Assembly (NCBI GenBank): GCA_021324015.1
Contig: JAJPJX010000079.1
Span: forward strand, 1-64,000
Source: Solibacteraceae bacterium
GTDB lineage: Bacteria; Acidobacteriota; Terriglobia; Bryobacterales; Bryobacteraceae
Length of the DNA: 64,000 nt
Direction of reading: 5' to 3'
In this document: positions 31,769 through 40,792 of the stretch, in pieces
Position numbering within the stretch: the stretch's first letter is position 1
Layout: every line of letters starts with the position of its first letter
Position numbers and translations under genes: made by a program
Notes under the pieces: generated by a model
What the model saw: the letters and a program-made list of their open reading frames with translations, nothing else
Database searches by the model: none
Told to the model about the DNA's origin: nothing

Positions 31769-33036
31769 TGGGCAAACTTCTCGAGCGCCTGGCGCAGCTC
31801 CGCATGATCTTGCGCATAGCCCGATAGAGAAATGCCGGCCACCGCGGCCTCCCATGCCTGTTGCAGGCTGCGAACCCCCGCCGCGACGCCGCCCGGATGC
31901 GCCAGGATGCCCCCGCCGGCGGCGAAAATCAGGTCTGTCGTGCCGAGGGCGCGATAGGTGTCGGGCGCCTGCCGCGCGGACTGGCCCGAGGAGAACACCG
32001 GCATGATCTGGCAGCCCCGCCCGGGGACCCGGAACATCGGCGTGAGGCATTCCCGCGCCGACGCAATCACGGAATCGTCGCTCTCGCAGAACTTGTTGCG
32101 CAGGCCGTTGACGTGCATGTGATCCACGCCGGCCAGCCGCCAGAACTTCTGGTAGGCGATATAGCTCATCCCGATGGCCGGCGAGCGCCCATAGATGCCC
32201 CACCCGTTGCGGTGGCCGTGGATGGCCAACCGGCAGTGCTTGCGCAACTCCACCAGGGCGGGTAAGCCGATGCTATTCATGCTCACCATCACGCAAGTGC
32301 CGCCGGCGGCTGCCACGGCGTCGTGGCGGCGAAGCATCTCGTCAATTTCGCCGGTGATGTTGCACGCGTACATCACCTGGCGGCCCGTGGCATCCGCGCG
32401 GCGACGGATCACGCGCATGGCGGCCGCCAGCCTCTGCTCGAAGGGGCAATGCGGACCATCCGCCTGAAGTTCGTCGTCCTTGATGAAATCGATGCCGCCC
32501 TCGGCGAGAGTTTCCACGACCTTTGCGGTCGCTTCCGGCGACAGCCCGACGCTGGGTTTGATGATCGTGCCGATGATGGGACGCTGGTACACGCCGCAAA
32601 GCTGCCGCGTGCCGGCGACGCCGAACTGCGGACCCTGATATTTTTCCAGGAAGGCGTCGGGAAGCTGCACGTCCAGCAGCCGGAGCCCGGAAAACGGCTT
32701 CAGCTCGAATAAATTCCCGGCTACGGTGGCGAGCAGGTTCGGCAGGGATACACCCATGTTGGCCAGAGGCCAGGACAAGCTCACTTCCGCCCGGCGGTAC
32801 ACGGGGCTTCCGGCCAATCCCTTCGGAACGCCGGCGCCGGGCAGGGAAGGGGAGGCCACTGCGTCGCGCTCGCAGATGCTCTCCACGCGCGCCGCGTGCC
32901 GTTCCCGCAGTTCGTCGGTCTCCCCAGGCACCCGCACGAAGGTGCCGGTGGATTGTTCTCCGGCCATGATTTCGGCTGCCTGTTCGAGGGGGAAGGCTGT
33001 TTCGATCCAGTAACGCGCGTAGATGCGCTCGCTCAT
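31765..33036 (-). CDS. RuBisCO-like protein (OiaT/OiaX type)
   Basis: The 423-residue form IV RuBisCO-like protein keeps the substrate and metal site: Lys160 in GTIIKPSVGL, the metal-binding FIKDDE (Lys186, Asp188, Glu189), HGHRNGWG (271-280) and the phosphate-binding SSGQ and GGGILAHPGG near the C-terminus. Loop 6 differs from true RuBisCO (HVNGLRNKF). Known apionate-pathway members act on 3-oxo-isoapionate 4-phosphate, either as transcarboxylase/hydrolase (OiaT) or decarboxylase (OiaX). Its operon partners support this. Divergent from the GH127-like gene. Confidence 0.85.
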   Translation of the reverse strand: MSERIYARYWIETAFPLEQAAEIMAGEQSTGTFVRVPGETDELRERHAARVESICERDAVASPSLPGAGVPKGLAGSPVYRRAEVSLSWPLANMGVSLPNLLATVAGNLFELKPFSGLRLLDVQLPDAFLEKYQGPQFGVAGTRQLCGVYQRPIIGTIIKPSVGLSPEATAKVVETLAEGGIDFIKDDELQADGPHCPFEQRLAAAMRVIRRRADATGRQVMYACNITGEIDEMLRRHDAVAAAGGTCVMVSMNSIGLPALVELRKHCRLAIHGHRNGWGIYGRSPAIGMSYIAYQKFWRLAGVDHMHVNGLRNKFCESDDSVIASARECLTPMFRVPGRGCQIMPVFSSGQSARQAPDTYRALGTTDLIFAAGGGILAHPGGVAAGVRSLQQAWEAAVAGISLSGYAQDHAELRQALEKFAQ

Positions 33037-33132
33037 ATTTCTGGGGTTCCGGGGAAAAGCATAACATCGGCGGGGGCCGCCGCCAAAGTGCTCATCAATC
33101 GCGGGCCGGGGAATTCGATAATGTGGAGAATC

Positions 33133-34938
33133 ATGCAGGCACTTTCCAGACGAGGGTTTCTCACGGGGGTGGCGGCGGGAGCGGGTTCGGTTTTGGGGGG
33201 CGCATCCACGGCCGACACCAGTGTGCGCGAAAAGCTTCACGAGTTCGACTACTCCGACGTCAAGCTCACCGGCGGTCCGTTGAAGCGCCAGTTCGATCTG
33301 GTCCACGCCCATTTTCTCGGGCTGGATAACGACCGGCTGCTAAAAGTGTACCGGCAGCGCGCTGGACTGCCGGCGCCCGGCGAAGACGTGGGTGGCTGGT
33401 ACGACGCAGATGGTTTTGTGCCCGGCCATACAATCGGCCAATACATCTCCGGCCTCTCCCGATTTGCCCGAGCCACGGGCGACCCGGCAGCCTACGCCAA
33501 AGTCAATGCGCTGGTGGAAGGATACGCGGCCACACTCGGCCCGCGAGACTACCCCTTCGCGAGCGCAAAGGCCGCCACTACGTGGCCGTGCTACATCCTC
33601 GACAAGTACGAGATCGGCATGTTGGACGCCTGGCGCCTGGCAGGGGTGGCGCAGGCAAAAGATGTGCTTGTGCGCGTGATTCGCGGCGCCATCCCATACA
33701 TCCCCGACCACACCTACGACCGCGGCCCGAACAGTCCCAAACAGGCGCCTTACGACGAGCCCTACATCCTCCCGGAGAACCTGTTTCACGCCTTTGAAGC
33801 CACCGGCGAGAAGGAGTTCTTCGAGATGGGCAAGCTGTATCTCCTCGACCGGGAGTTTTTCGATCCGCTGGCGGAGAACAAAAATATCCTGCCCGGAAAG
33901 CACGCCTACAGCCACCTGATCGCGCTCAGCTCCGGAGCCAAGGCCTGGCAGATGCTGGGTGATATCAAGTACCTGAACGCCATTCGCAATGCCTGGGAGA
34001 TGCTGGCGCGCACGCAGCAATACGCCTCCGGAGGGTCAGGCCCCCGGGAGGCGTACGTCACGCCGGGTGAAGGCAAACTCGGAGAGAGCATCACCTCCGT
34101 CCACGAGCACTTCGAAACACCCTGCGGCGCCTATGCGCACTTCAAACTGGCGCGCTATCTGATCCGCTTCACCGCGGACGCCCGCTATGGCGACGGACTG
34201 GAACGGCTGGTCTACAACACCATGCTGGCCTGCAAGGATCCGGGCGGCGACGGACAGTATTTCTACTACTCGGACTATCATCCGCAGACGCGGAAGGGCT
34301 ACTATCACCGGAAGTGGCCGTGCTGCTCCGGCACTTACGTGCAGGGAGTCGCCGACTACCTGCTGAACCTCTACTTCCATGGCGCAGACGGGATCTATGT
34401 GAACCTGTTTGCGCCGTCCGAAGTGCGCTGGTCCGCCGGCGGCGTGCCGGTGAAACTGGTTCAGAGCACGGCCTATCCGCTCGAGGAGGAAGTGGAGATC
34501 CGCGTGGAACCGGAAAAGCCCGCTACCTTTGCGGTGAACCTGCGGATCCCAGGATGGCTGGCCGGGGCGCCGCGAGTGGCGGTAAACGGCAAGTCTTTTG
34601 ATGGGCCGCTCCGCAACCAGACATTCGCCGCCATCAAGCGGCGCTGGAAGAGCGGCGACACCATCCGCCTGCGGCTGCCGCTGGCTTTCCGGACCGAGGC
34701 CATTGACGACCGGTATCCCTGGATGGTCGCGGTGATGCGTGGTCCGCTCATGCTGGTGGCGCTCGATCCCTCCGCCGATCTGCATGCCACGCCGCTGACG
34801 CTGCCCGGCGGCCTGACCCGCGCGGGCGCGTCCGGAGATGTCTTCGAATACCTGGAGGGCGGCCGAAGAGTGTCCTTCAAGCCCTTCCATGCGGTTCGGG
34901 ACGAGACTTACAACACCTACTTCACAAAGCTCGGTTAA
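33133..34938 (+). CDS. Tat-exported GH127/DUF1680-like glycoside hydrolase
   Basis: The protein begins with a Tat signal (SRRGFLTGVAAGAGSVLGG) and has the DUF1680 alpha/alpha toroid. In GH127 the active site holds a zinc bound by one Glu and three Cys; here HFETPCGAY and KWPCCSGTY provide them, although the Glu-Cys spacing is one residue longer than in the characterised HypBA1. GH127 removes beta-L-arabinofuranose. An upstream in-frame ATG at 33121 is possible, but GGAG precedes the second. It is divergent from the RuBisCO-like operon, and may release plant sugars that feed it. Confidence 0.78.
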   Translation: MQALSRRGFLTGVAAGAGSVLGGASTADTSVREKLHEFDYSDVKLTGGPLKRQFDLVHAHFLGLDNDRLLKVYRQRAGLPAPGEDVGGWYDADGFVPGHTIGQYISGLSRFARATGDPAAYAKVNALVEGYAATLGPRDYPFASAKAATTWPCYILDKYEIGMLDAWRLAGVAQAKDVLVRVIRGAIPYIPDHTYDRGPNSPKQAPYDEPYILPENLFHAFEATGEKEFFEMGKLYLLDREFFDPLAENKNILPGKHAYSHLIALSSGAKAWQMLGDIKYLNAIRNAWEMLARTQQYASGGSGPREAYVTPGEGKLGESITSVHEHFETPCGAYAHFKLARYLIRFTADARYGDGLERLVYNTMLACKDPGGDGQYFYYSDYHPQTRKGYYHRKWPCCSGTYVQGVADYLLNLYFHGADGIYVNLFAPSEVRWSAGGVPVKLVQSTAYPLEEEVEIRVEPEKPATFAVNLRIPGWLAGAPRVAVNGKSFDGPLRNQTFAAIKRRWKSGDTIRLRLPLAFRTEAIDDRYPWMVAVMRGPLMLVALDPSADLHATPLTLPGGLTRAGASGDVFEYLEGGRRVSFKPFHAVRDETYNTYFTKLG

Positions 34939-34950
34939 GACGGCGGTGAT

Positions 34951-36072
34951 ATGATCTCTGCAACTATGCCCCTGATTCGTTTACGGCACATTGCGGCCCT
35001 GAGCCTGTTCGTTCTTACGCTGTTTGGCGCGGACGGCGGCAAGACGCACCACCTGCTCTACGTGGCCAGCCCCGGCATTCGGAACTACACCGAATGGGGC
35101 GGCGTGGGCGTTCTGGTGTTCGACATCGACCACGGCTATAAGCTCGTGAAGCGTTTTCCCACCTGGCAATACCAGCCCGGGCAGAAGGTGGAAAACGTGA
35201 AGGGGTTTGCAGCCAGCGCGGCAACCGGAAAGATGTACGTCAGCAATATCAACCGGATGATGGCGCTGGACATCGTGACCGGCAGGAAGCTGTGGGAGAA
35301 AACCTACGAAGGCGGATGCGATCGCATGGCGCTCTCGCCGGACGGCAAGACCATGTACCTGCCGCAGTTGGAGGGGCCTGCCTGGCACGTGGTGAATGCC
35401 GAGACAGGGGACGTGATCGCCACGGTGGAGACCCGCTCCGGGTCGCATAACACCATCTGGGCTCCGGATGGTTCGCGGGTGTACCTGGCCGGCCTGAAGT
35501 CGCCCATCCTGCGGATTGCGGACCCGAAAACCAACACCATAGCCGGCACGGTGGGGCCGTTCGCGGCGGGCATCCGGCCGTTCACCGTCAACGGCAGCGA
35601 CACGCTGGTGTTCGTGAACGTGAACGAATTGCTGGGATTCGAAGTAGGCGATGTGCGGACCGGCAAGAAGCTTTACCGGGTGGAAGTGCAGGGCTTCAAG
35701 TACGGGCCCGTGGCGCGGCATGGCTGCCCCAGTCACGGCATCGCGATGACCCCGGATGAAAAGGAAATCTGGGTGGTGGATGGTCCGAATAACGCGGTGC
35801 ATGTCTTTGACGCCACCGTGATGCCTCCCCGGCAGGGTCAGACGATCCAGCTCAAGGAATTTCCCGGATGGATCAGTTTCAGCATGGACGGAAAGTACGC
35901 GTACGTTTCGACCGGCGACATCATCGACGCGGCTACTAAGAGGATCGTGGCCACTCTCAAGGATGAAACCGGGCACCTGGTGCAGAGCGAAAAGCTGCTG
36001 GACCTGGAGATCGCGGGCGGCCGGGTGGTGCGCGCCGGCAACCAGTTCGGCGTGGGACTGAAGGTCCAGTGA
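34951..36072 (+). CDS. Exported beta-propeller protein (YncE-like)
   Basis: The 373-residue protein has a signal peptide (IRLRHIAALSLFVLTLFG) and seven repeating four-stranded units with motifs such as LSPDGKTMYLPQL, APDGSRVYLAG and MTPDEKEIWVVDGP, typical of YncE/quinoprotein-like propellers. The partner or substrate is unknown. Its stop overlaps the GTG of the cytochrome gene, linking the two. Confidence 0.72.
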   Translation: MISATMPLIRLRHIAALSLFVLTLFGADGGKTHHLLYVASPGIRNYTEWGGVGVLVFDIDHGYKLVKRFPTWQYQPGQKVENVKGFAASAATGKMYVSNINRMMALDIVTGRKLWEKTYEGGCDRMALSPDGKTMYLPQLEGPAWHVVNAETGDVIATVETRSGSHNTIWAPDGSRVYLAGLKSPILRIADPKTNTIAGTVGPFAAGIRPFTVNGSDTLVFVNVNELLGFEVGDVRTGKKLYRVEVQGFKYGPVARHGCPSHGIAMTPDEKEIWVVDGPNNAVHVFDATVMPPRQGQTIQLKEFPGWISFSMDGKYAYVSTGDIIDAATKRIVATLKDETGHLVQSEKLLDLEIAGGRVVRAGNQFGVGLKVQ

Positions 36073-36422
36073 TCTGGGCGGCGATGCTATTGCTCGCGGC
36101 CGCGGGCGAGTCTCCGGATTTTTTCCGGGAGCGCGTTGAGCCGATCCTCCGCAAGAACTGCCTGAGCTGCCACAATCACGAATTGGATGATGGCGATATC
36201 TCGTTTGAAGACCGCGAGACGCTGCTGAGAGACCGGCCCAAAGGCGGTCCCGCGGTCGTGCCGGGGGCTCCGGAAAAAAGCGCCCTGGTGCGCGCCATTC
36301 GCCATGACGGCGACGTGCAGATGCCGCCCGGCAAGAAACTTTCGCAGGACGACATCGACACGCTGATCGAATGGATCAAGCGGGGAGCGCCGTGGTCGCG
36401 GCAAGAAGAAGGCCGGAAATGA
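36069..36422 (+). CDS. Planctomycete-type cytochrome c domain protein
   Basis: The 117-residue product has a short signal-like start and a PSCyt1 domain with one heme motif CLSCH (about residue 31), plus VVPGAPEKSALVRAIRHDGDV and the MPPGKK axial-methionine loop. It is a periplasmic mono-heme protein. GTG start overlaps the propeller stop, and its end overlaps the next gene, so the three are co-translated. Role in electron transfer with the propeller is likely but unproven. Confidence 0.8.
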   Translation: MIWAAMLLLAAAGESPDFFRERVEPILRKNCLSCHNHELDDGDISFEDRETLLRDRPKGGPAVVPGAPEKSALVRAIRHDGDVQMPPGKKLSQDDIDTLIEWIKRGAPWSRQEEGRK

Positions 36423-37132
36423 TCACGGCGGACTCCGGCGCGTCGCTTCCGGAGTTGGAGCCCCTGCTCACCCGCCTGCGCGCCTTCTGGTTTCCGGGCG
36501 GGGAAGAAGCGGCGCGCTCGGTGCAAGCCGTAAAGAACAAGCAACGCGGCGAGATGCGCCAGGCCCCCGGGTCGCCCTGGATTCCCTTCACCGCGGAGGA
36601 GCGGATCGAGACGCGGCGCAGCGCCTTTTGCTGGGAAGCCCGGTATCGCGGCGGCAAACTCGGATGGATCTCGGTGACAGATGCGTATGCAGAGGGCCAT
36701 GGCCGCCTGGCCCTCAAGTTGGGGGGCGTGATCCCGGTGAAGAAATTCCTGGGACCCGACTTTGACAGAGGAGAACTGCAACGCTACCTCGCGGGCCTCG
36801 CTCTGTGCCCGCCCATCGTGCTGAATCATGGCTCTCTCGCCTGGGCCGCGCCCGCCCCGCTCACCTTGCGGGTGCGGGACCGGCAGGACCCTACTGGCGC
36901 GACGGTCGATCTCGAAGTGAGCACGGAAGGCTGTCCAGCCGGCGCCCGGGCGGAGCGGCCGCGCATGGTGGGCAACCAGACGATCCTCACACCCTGGTCC
37001 GCAATCTGCGGAGAGTTTCGGGAATACGAGGGCATCCGCTTCGCGACCCGCCTGGAAGTCACCTGGCACTTGCCCGAAGGCCCGTTTGTGTACTTCCGGG
37101 AGGAAGTCACCGAGTTCACCATCTTGCGATAA
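36419..37132 (+). CDS. DUF6544-like protein
   Basis: The 237-residue product lacks a clear signal and has features of DUF6544 proteins: KNKQRGEMRQAPGSPWIPFTA and the ALCPPIVLNHGSLAWA segment in the centre. Function unknown. It starts in the stop of the cytochrome gene (ATGA), the third member of this overlapping operon. Confidence 0.65.
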   Translation: MITADSGASLPELEPLLTRLRAFWFPGGEEAARSVQAVKNKQRGEMRQAPGSPWIPFTAEERIETRRSAFCWEARYRGGKLGWISVTDAYAEGHGRLALKLGGVIPVKKFLGPDFDRGELQRYLAGLALCPPIVLNHGSLAWAAPAPLTLRVRDRQDPTGATVDLEVSTEGCPAGARAERPRMVGNQTILTPWSAICGEFREYEGIRFATRLEVTWHLPEGPFVYFREEVTEFTILR

Positions 37133-37198
37133 TCCACGACGACGTCTGCACAAATCGGTAAAATAGGTCTGTATCTCTGATCGGTAAGGGGGAAGGCG

Positions 37199-38137
37199 AT
37201 GAGTGCAGTTCCTCAGTCGAAGTCGCGGAGGCGTTTTCTTCAGTCTGCGGCTGGAGTCGGTGTGGCGGCCACGGCGCTGGCCGGGCCAGCGGAACAGCCG
37301 GAGCAACCGGCCTTGCCGAAAGTCCGGTTCGGCAAGCACGAAATCACGCGCCTGATCATCGGCTCGAACCCGTTTTACGGGTATTCGCATTTCAACCGCG
37401 TCCTGGATCAGCTCATGCGGGAGTGGTATACGCTGACCCGGAAAATGGAAGTGCTGCACGCCTGCGAGCGGCACGGTATCAACACCTGGCAGCTTCATTA
37501 CAACGATCAGCCCATGGCGGATTTCCAGCGGTTCCGTGCCGAGGGCGGCCGGATGCAACTCGTGCTGTTGGCGGATTTCGACCTCATGAAGGACCCGAAA
37601 CTGCTTCCCGAGGTGGCCAAATTCGGGCCCCTGGGCATTGCGCACCACGGCGGCCGGACCGACGAGCGCTTCCGGAACGGCGAGAAGCAGAAAGTCAAGG
37701 ATTTTTTGAAATGCGTCCGGGACACTGGCGTCATGGTCGGGGTGTCCACCCACAACCCCGCGGTCATCGACACGGTGGAGAGCGAAGGCTGGGATGTGGA
37801 TTACTACCAGGCCTGCCTTTACCGCGTGTCCCGGACCCCCGCCGAAGCCCGGGCCGAGTTCGGAGAAGCGCCGCTGGGCGAAACCTACATGGAGAAGGAC
37901 CCCGAGCGGATGTGCAAGATGATCCGCCAGACCTCGAAACCCTGTCTGGCATTCAAGCTTTTCGGCGCCGGCCGCTCCATCAATACGCCCGAGCAGGTGG
38001 AGAGCGCCTTCCGCTTCGCCTTCGCCGGCATCAAGCCATCCGACGCGGTCATTGTGGGCATGTATCCCCGCTTCCGGAATGAGGTGGCCGAAAACACGGC
38101 CCTGGTCCGGCGCATTTTGGCGGGCGCGCCTGCCTGA
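37199..38137 (+). CDS. Tat-exported TIM-barrel-like protein, unknown family
   Basis: The 312-residue protein starts with a Tat signal (SKSRRRFLQSAAGVGVAATA). The mature part resembles aldo/keto-reductase or related TIM barrels (ITRLIIGSNPFYGYSHFNR, GVMVGVSTHNPAVIDTVES) without a recognisable catalytic tetrad. A good ribosome site precedes the ATG. It lies 52 bases before a Gfo/Idh/MocA gene in the same direction. Function unknown. Confidence 0.65.
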   Translation: MSAVPQSKSRRRFLQSAAGVGVAATALAGPAEQPEQPALPKVRFGKHEITRLIIGSNPFYGYSHFNRVLDQLMREWYTLTRKMEVLHACERHGINTWQLHYNDQPMADFQRFRAEGGRMQLVLLADFDLMKDPKLLPEVAKFGPLGIAHHGGRTDERFRNGEKQKVKDFLKCVRDTGVMVGVSTHNPAVIDTVESEGWDVDYYQACLYRVSRTPAEARAEFGEAPLGETYMEKDPERMCKMIRQTSKPCLAFKLFGAGRSINTPEQVESAFRFAFAGIKPSDAVIVGMYPRFRNEVAENTALVRRILAGAPA

Positions 38138-38189
38138 GGGGCCAATTCGGACTTACAATAGACGCGTAAGAGAATCAGAGGAGGTTATC

Positions 38190-39692
38190 GTGGGATACGA
38201 CTGCACCAGACGTCATTTCTTCATGGGGCCGCTGCTCGCCGGCGCGGTTCCTCTGGCCGGGTTCGGGAGCGTGGGGTCGCTGCGGGCGTTGGGCTACAAA
38301 TCGCCCAATGAGAAGCTGAACATCGCCTCCATCGGCGCCGGGGGAAAAGCTGCCAGCGATATCAAGGGGTGCTCCTCGGAGAACATCGTGGCCCTATGCG
38401 ATGTGGACGACAAGCAGGCCGCACGCACCTTCCAGGAATACGAGAAGGTTCCCAAGTACAAAGACTTCCGCAAGATGCTCGATGAGCAGGGCAAATCCGT
38501 CGACGCAGTGATCGTGACCGTGCCGGACTTCATGCACGCCACGGCAGCCATGTGGTGCATGGAGCGGGGCAAGCATGTATACGTGCAGAAGCCGCTCACC
38601 CGCACGGTGTGGGAGGCGCGCCAGCTCATGGAAGCCGCCAACAAGTACAAGGTGGCCACGCAGATGGGCAACCAGGGGTACTCCAACGAAGGCACCCGCC
38701 AGGCGGCGGAGATGGTCTGGGCGGGCGAAATCGGCAACGTCACCGAAGTGCATGCCTGGACCGACCGCCCCATCTGGCCGCAAGGCCTGACCGAGATTCC
38801 GCCCCCGGACGCCGTGCCGTCTACGCTGGACTGGGACCTATGGCTGGGGGTGGCCGAAAAGCGGCCTTATACCTCCGGCGGTCCCGGGTACCCCACCAAG
38901 TGGGGGAACTTCTACCAGCCCTTCAATTGGCGCGGTTTTTACGACTTCGGCTGCGGCGCCCTGGGCGACATGGCCTGCCACATCCTGGGGGCCGCCAACC
39001 TGGCACTACAACTCGGCTCGCCCGCCGGCGTGGAGTGTACCCACAAGGAAAGCGCCAGCGCGTTCATGTTTCCCAAGAAGTCCATCATCCGCTACGATTT
39101 CCCGGCTCGCGGCAACATGCCCCCGGTGAAGCTGTTCTGGTATGACGGGCTGACGGAGACCCCCAAGATCCCGGGGGTTCCGGACGGGGAATTGCTGGGC
39201 GACCTGCCGTACGTGCGCCACGCGGGGGGCGGGGCCGCGGCGGCACGGCCGCACCGGCCCAACGGTTTCGTGGGCCGGGTTTTCGACTGGGAGACCTTTG
39301 AGCAGACCCGCGGCAATCCGGAAGCGCGCGTGCCATCGCCGGACGGCAGCGTGTTCATCGGCGACAAGGGCATCCTCACCACGGGCACCTATGGCGAAGA
39401 GACGCGCCTGATCCCGGTCGAGAAAATGCGGGACTACCAATTTCCGGCGCCGCTGCTCACCCGCTCGCCCGGCCACTATCGCGACTGGATTCGGGCCTGC
39501 AAGGGAGGCGACCCGGCGTGTTCCAATTTCAACGTGGCCGCCCCGTTCGTGGAGTGGATGCTGCTGGGAGTGATCGCGCTCCGCGTGGAGGGCAAACTGG
39601 AATGGGATGCCGCCAAGATGCGGTTTGCGAATAACCCCGAGGCCAACAAGTACCTGAAGCCGGCGTTTCGCAAAGGCTGGACGCTGACCTGA
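38190..39692 (+). CDS. Tat-exported Gfo/Idh/MocA oxidoreductase
   Basis: The 500-residue protein begins at a GTG with GAGGAGG just upstream and carries a Tat-like signal (CTRRHFFMGPLLAGAVPL). The Rossmann part shows IASIGAGGKAASDIKG and a KPLTRTVWEARQL segment with the family's conserved Lys (VQKPL). The C-terminal part is the usual substrate-binding alpha/beta domain. This exported form, common in Acidobacteriota and Planctomycetes, likely acts on sugars or glycosides in the periplasm. Confidence 0.82.
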   Translation: MGYDCTRRHFFMGPLLAGAVPLAGFGSVGSLRALGYKSPNEKLNIASIGAGGKAASDIKGCSSENIVALCDVDDKQAARTFQEYEKVPKYKDFRKMLDEQGKSVDAVIVTVPDFMHATAAMWCMERGKHVYVQKPLTRTVWEARQLMEAANKYKVATQMGNQGYSNEGTRQAAEMVWAGEIGNVTEVHAWTDRPIWPQGLTEIPPPDAVPSTLDWDLWLGVAEKRPYTSGGPGYPTKWGNFYQPFNWRGFYDFGCGALGDMACHILGAANLALQLGSPAGVECTHKESASAFMFPKKSIIRYDFPARGNMPPVKLFWYDGLTETPKIPGVPDGELLGDLPYVRHAGGGAAAARPHRPNGFVGRVFDWETFEQTRGNPEARVPSPDGSVFIGDKGILTTGTYGEETRLIPVEKMRDYQFPAPLLTRSPGHYRDWIRACKGGDPACSNFNVAAPFVEWMLLGVIALRVEGKLEWDAAKMRFANNPEANKYLKPAFRKGWTLT

Positions 39693-39993
39693 GCGGACTC
39701 CCCGGAATCTCAAGTCGCGAGCAGGATATCCGGGTTCGAAACCCTTGATCTTGCGGAGTTCGGGCGTTAAGATGCTCTCGGCGGCGTAAGTCTCGCGAGG
39801 AGGCTGAGACCGCCTGCCACCCGAGCGTTCGAGCGCCGCCGGAGAAGAGGGCGTATGCGGCTAACGCGCGCGTGCTTCCCGGGAGGATCGAGGGTGATGA
39901 GGAGGAAAGGCAAGCCAGAGTCATTCTGAGAGGGCTGCCGTTCACCCACGCCGAAGTTTCTGAGGAGCCCGTCGTCACAGTTGGATAAGCCGG
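39693..39993. other. Intergenic region without recognised feature
   Basis: These 301 bases between the Gfo/Idh gene and the Mut7-C gene hold only short frames that look accidental. No RNA gene, terminator or repeat stands out. Confidence 0.5.
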
Positions 39994-40734
39994 ATGGGTG
40001 AGGCTCACTATCGTTTTTACGCCGAACTGAACGATTTCCTGCCGCCCGAACGGCGGTTCACGTTGTTCCCCGATCGTTTTCTGGACATCTCCACGGTCAA
40101 AGACCGGATGGAGTCTTTCGGCGTGCCGCACACGGAAGTGGATCTTATCCTGGTCAACGGGGAAGCAGTGGACTTCGCCTACCGGGTGCGGGATGGCGAT
40201 CGCATCAGTGTCTACCCGGTCTTCGAAGCCTTCGATATCGCCGGCCTGACACGCTTGCGGCCGGAACCGCTGCGCGAGCCGCGCTTCGTGCTGGATACTC
40301 ATTTGGGCCGCCTGGCGGCCTACCTGCGTATCCTGGGCTTCGACGCGCTATACCGGAATCTTGCCGGTGACGCAGAACTCGCGGCCGCCTCCCGCGAGGA
40401 GCGCCGCACCCTGCTGACGCGGGACCTCGGCCTGCTGAAGCGCGGCGCGGTGACGCATGGCTATTTCGTGCGGGAAACCAATGCCCGGCGGCAGGTTGCC
40501 GAGGTGGTACGGCGCTTCGACCTGAGCCGCCTGGCCAAGCCGTTTTCGCGCTGCCTGCGTTGCAATACACCGCTGGAGGAAGCCGCCCGGGAAAGCGTGG
40601 CCGGGCGGATTCCCGCGCGAATCGCCGAGGTGCAGGAAGAGTTCCGCTGCTGTCCCACATGCGGCCGGATCTACTGGAAGGGCGGGCACTACGACAGAAT
40701 GCGGGGCTGGCTGGCGAGGCTGGAGATTCTCTAG
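39994..40734 (+). CDS. Mut7-C RNase domain protein with ubiquitin-like N-terminus
   Basis: The 246-residue product has a ubiquitin-like beta-grasp N-terminus (MGEAHYRFYAELNDFLPPE, ending GDRISVYPVFEAF) and a C-terminal Mut7-C domain, a PIN-like RNase with acidic residues in LDTHLGRLAAYLRILGFD and LLTRDLGLLKR and a zinc ribbon CLRCNTPL...CPTCGRIYWKGGHYD. This domain pair is a known bacterial fusion; the cellular RNA target is unknown. Confidence 0.88.
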   Translation: MGEAHYRFYAELNDFLPPERRFTLFPDRFLDISTVKDRMESFGVPHTEVDLILVNGEAVDFAYRVRDGDRISVYPVFEAFDIAGLTRLRPEPLREPRFVLDTHLGRLAAYLRILGFDALYRNLAGDAELAAASREERRTLLTRDLGLLKRGAVTHGYFVRETNARRQVAEVVRRFDLSRLAKPFSRCLRCNTPLEEAARESVAGRIPARIAEVQEEFRCCPTCGRIYWKGGHYDRMRGWLARLEIL

Positions 40735-40792
40735 CCGCCGCCAGGCTTGGCTGGGCGTAGCCTTCTCTCGCGATTTGTCCTAAGATGCGGTC

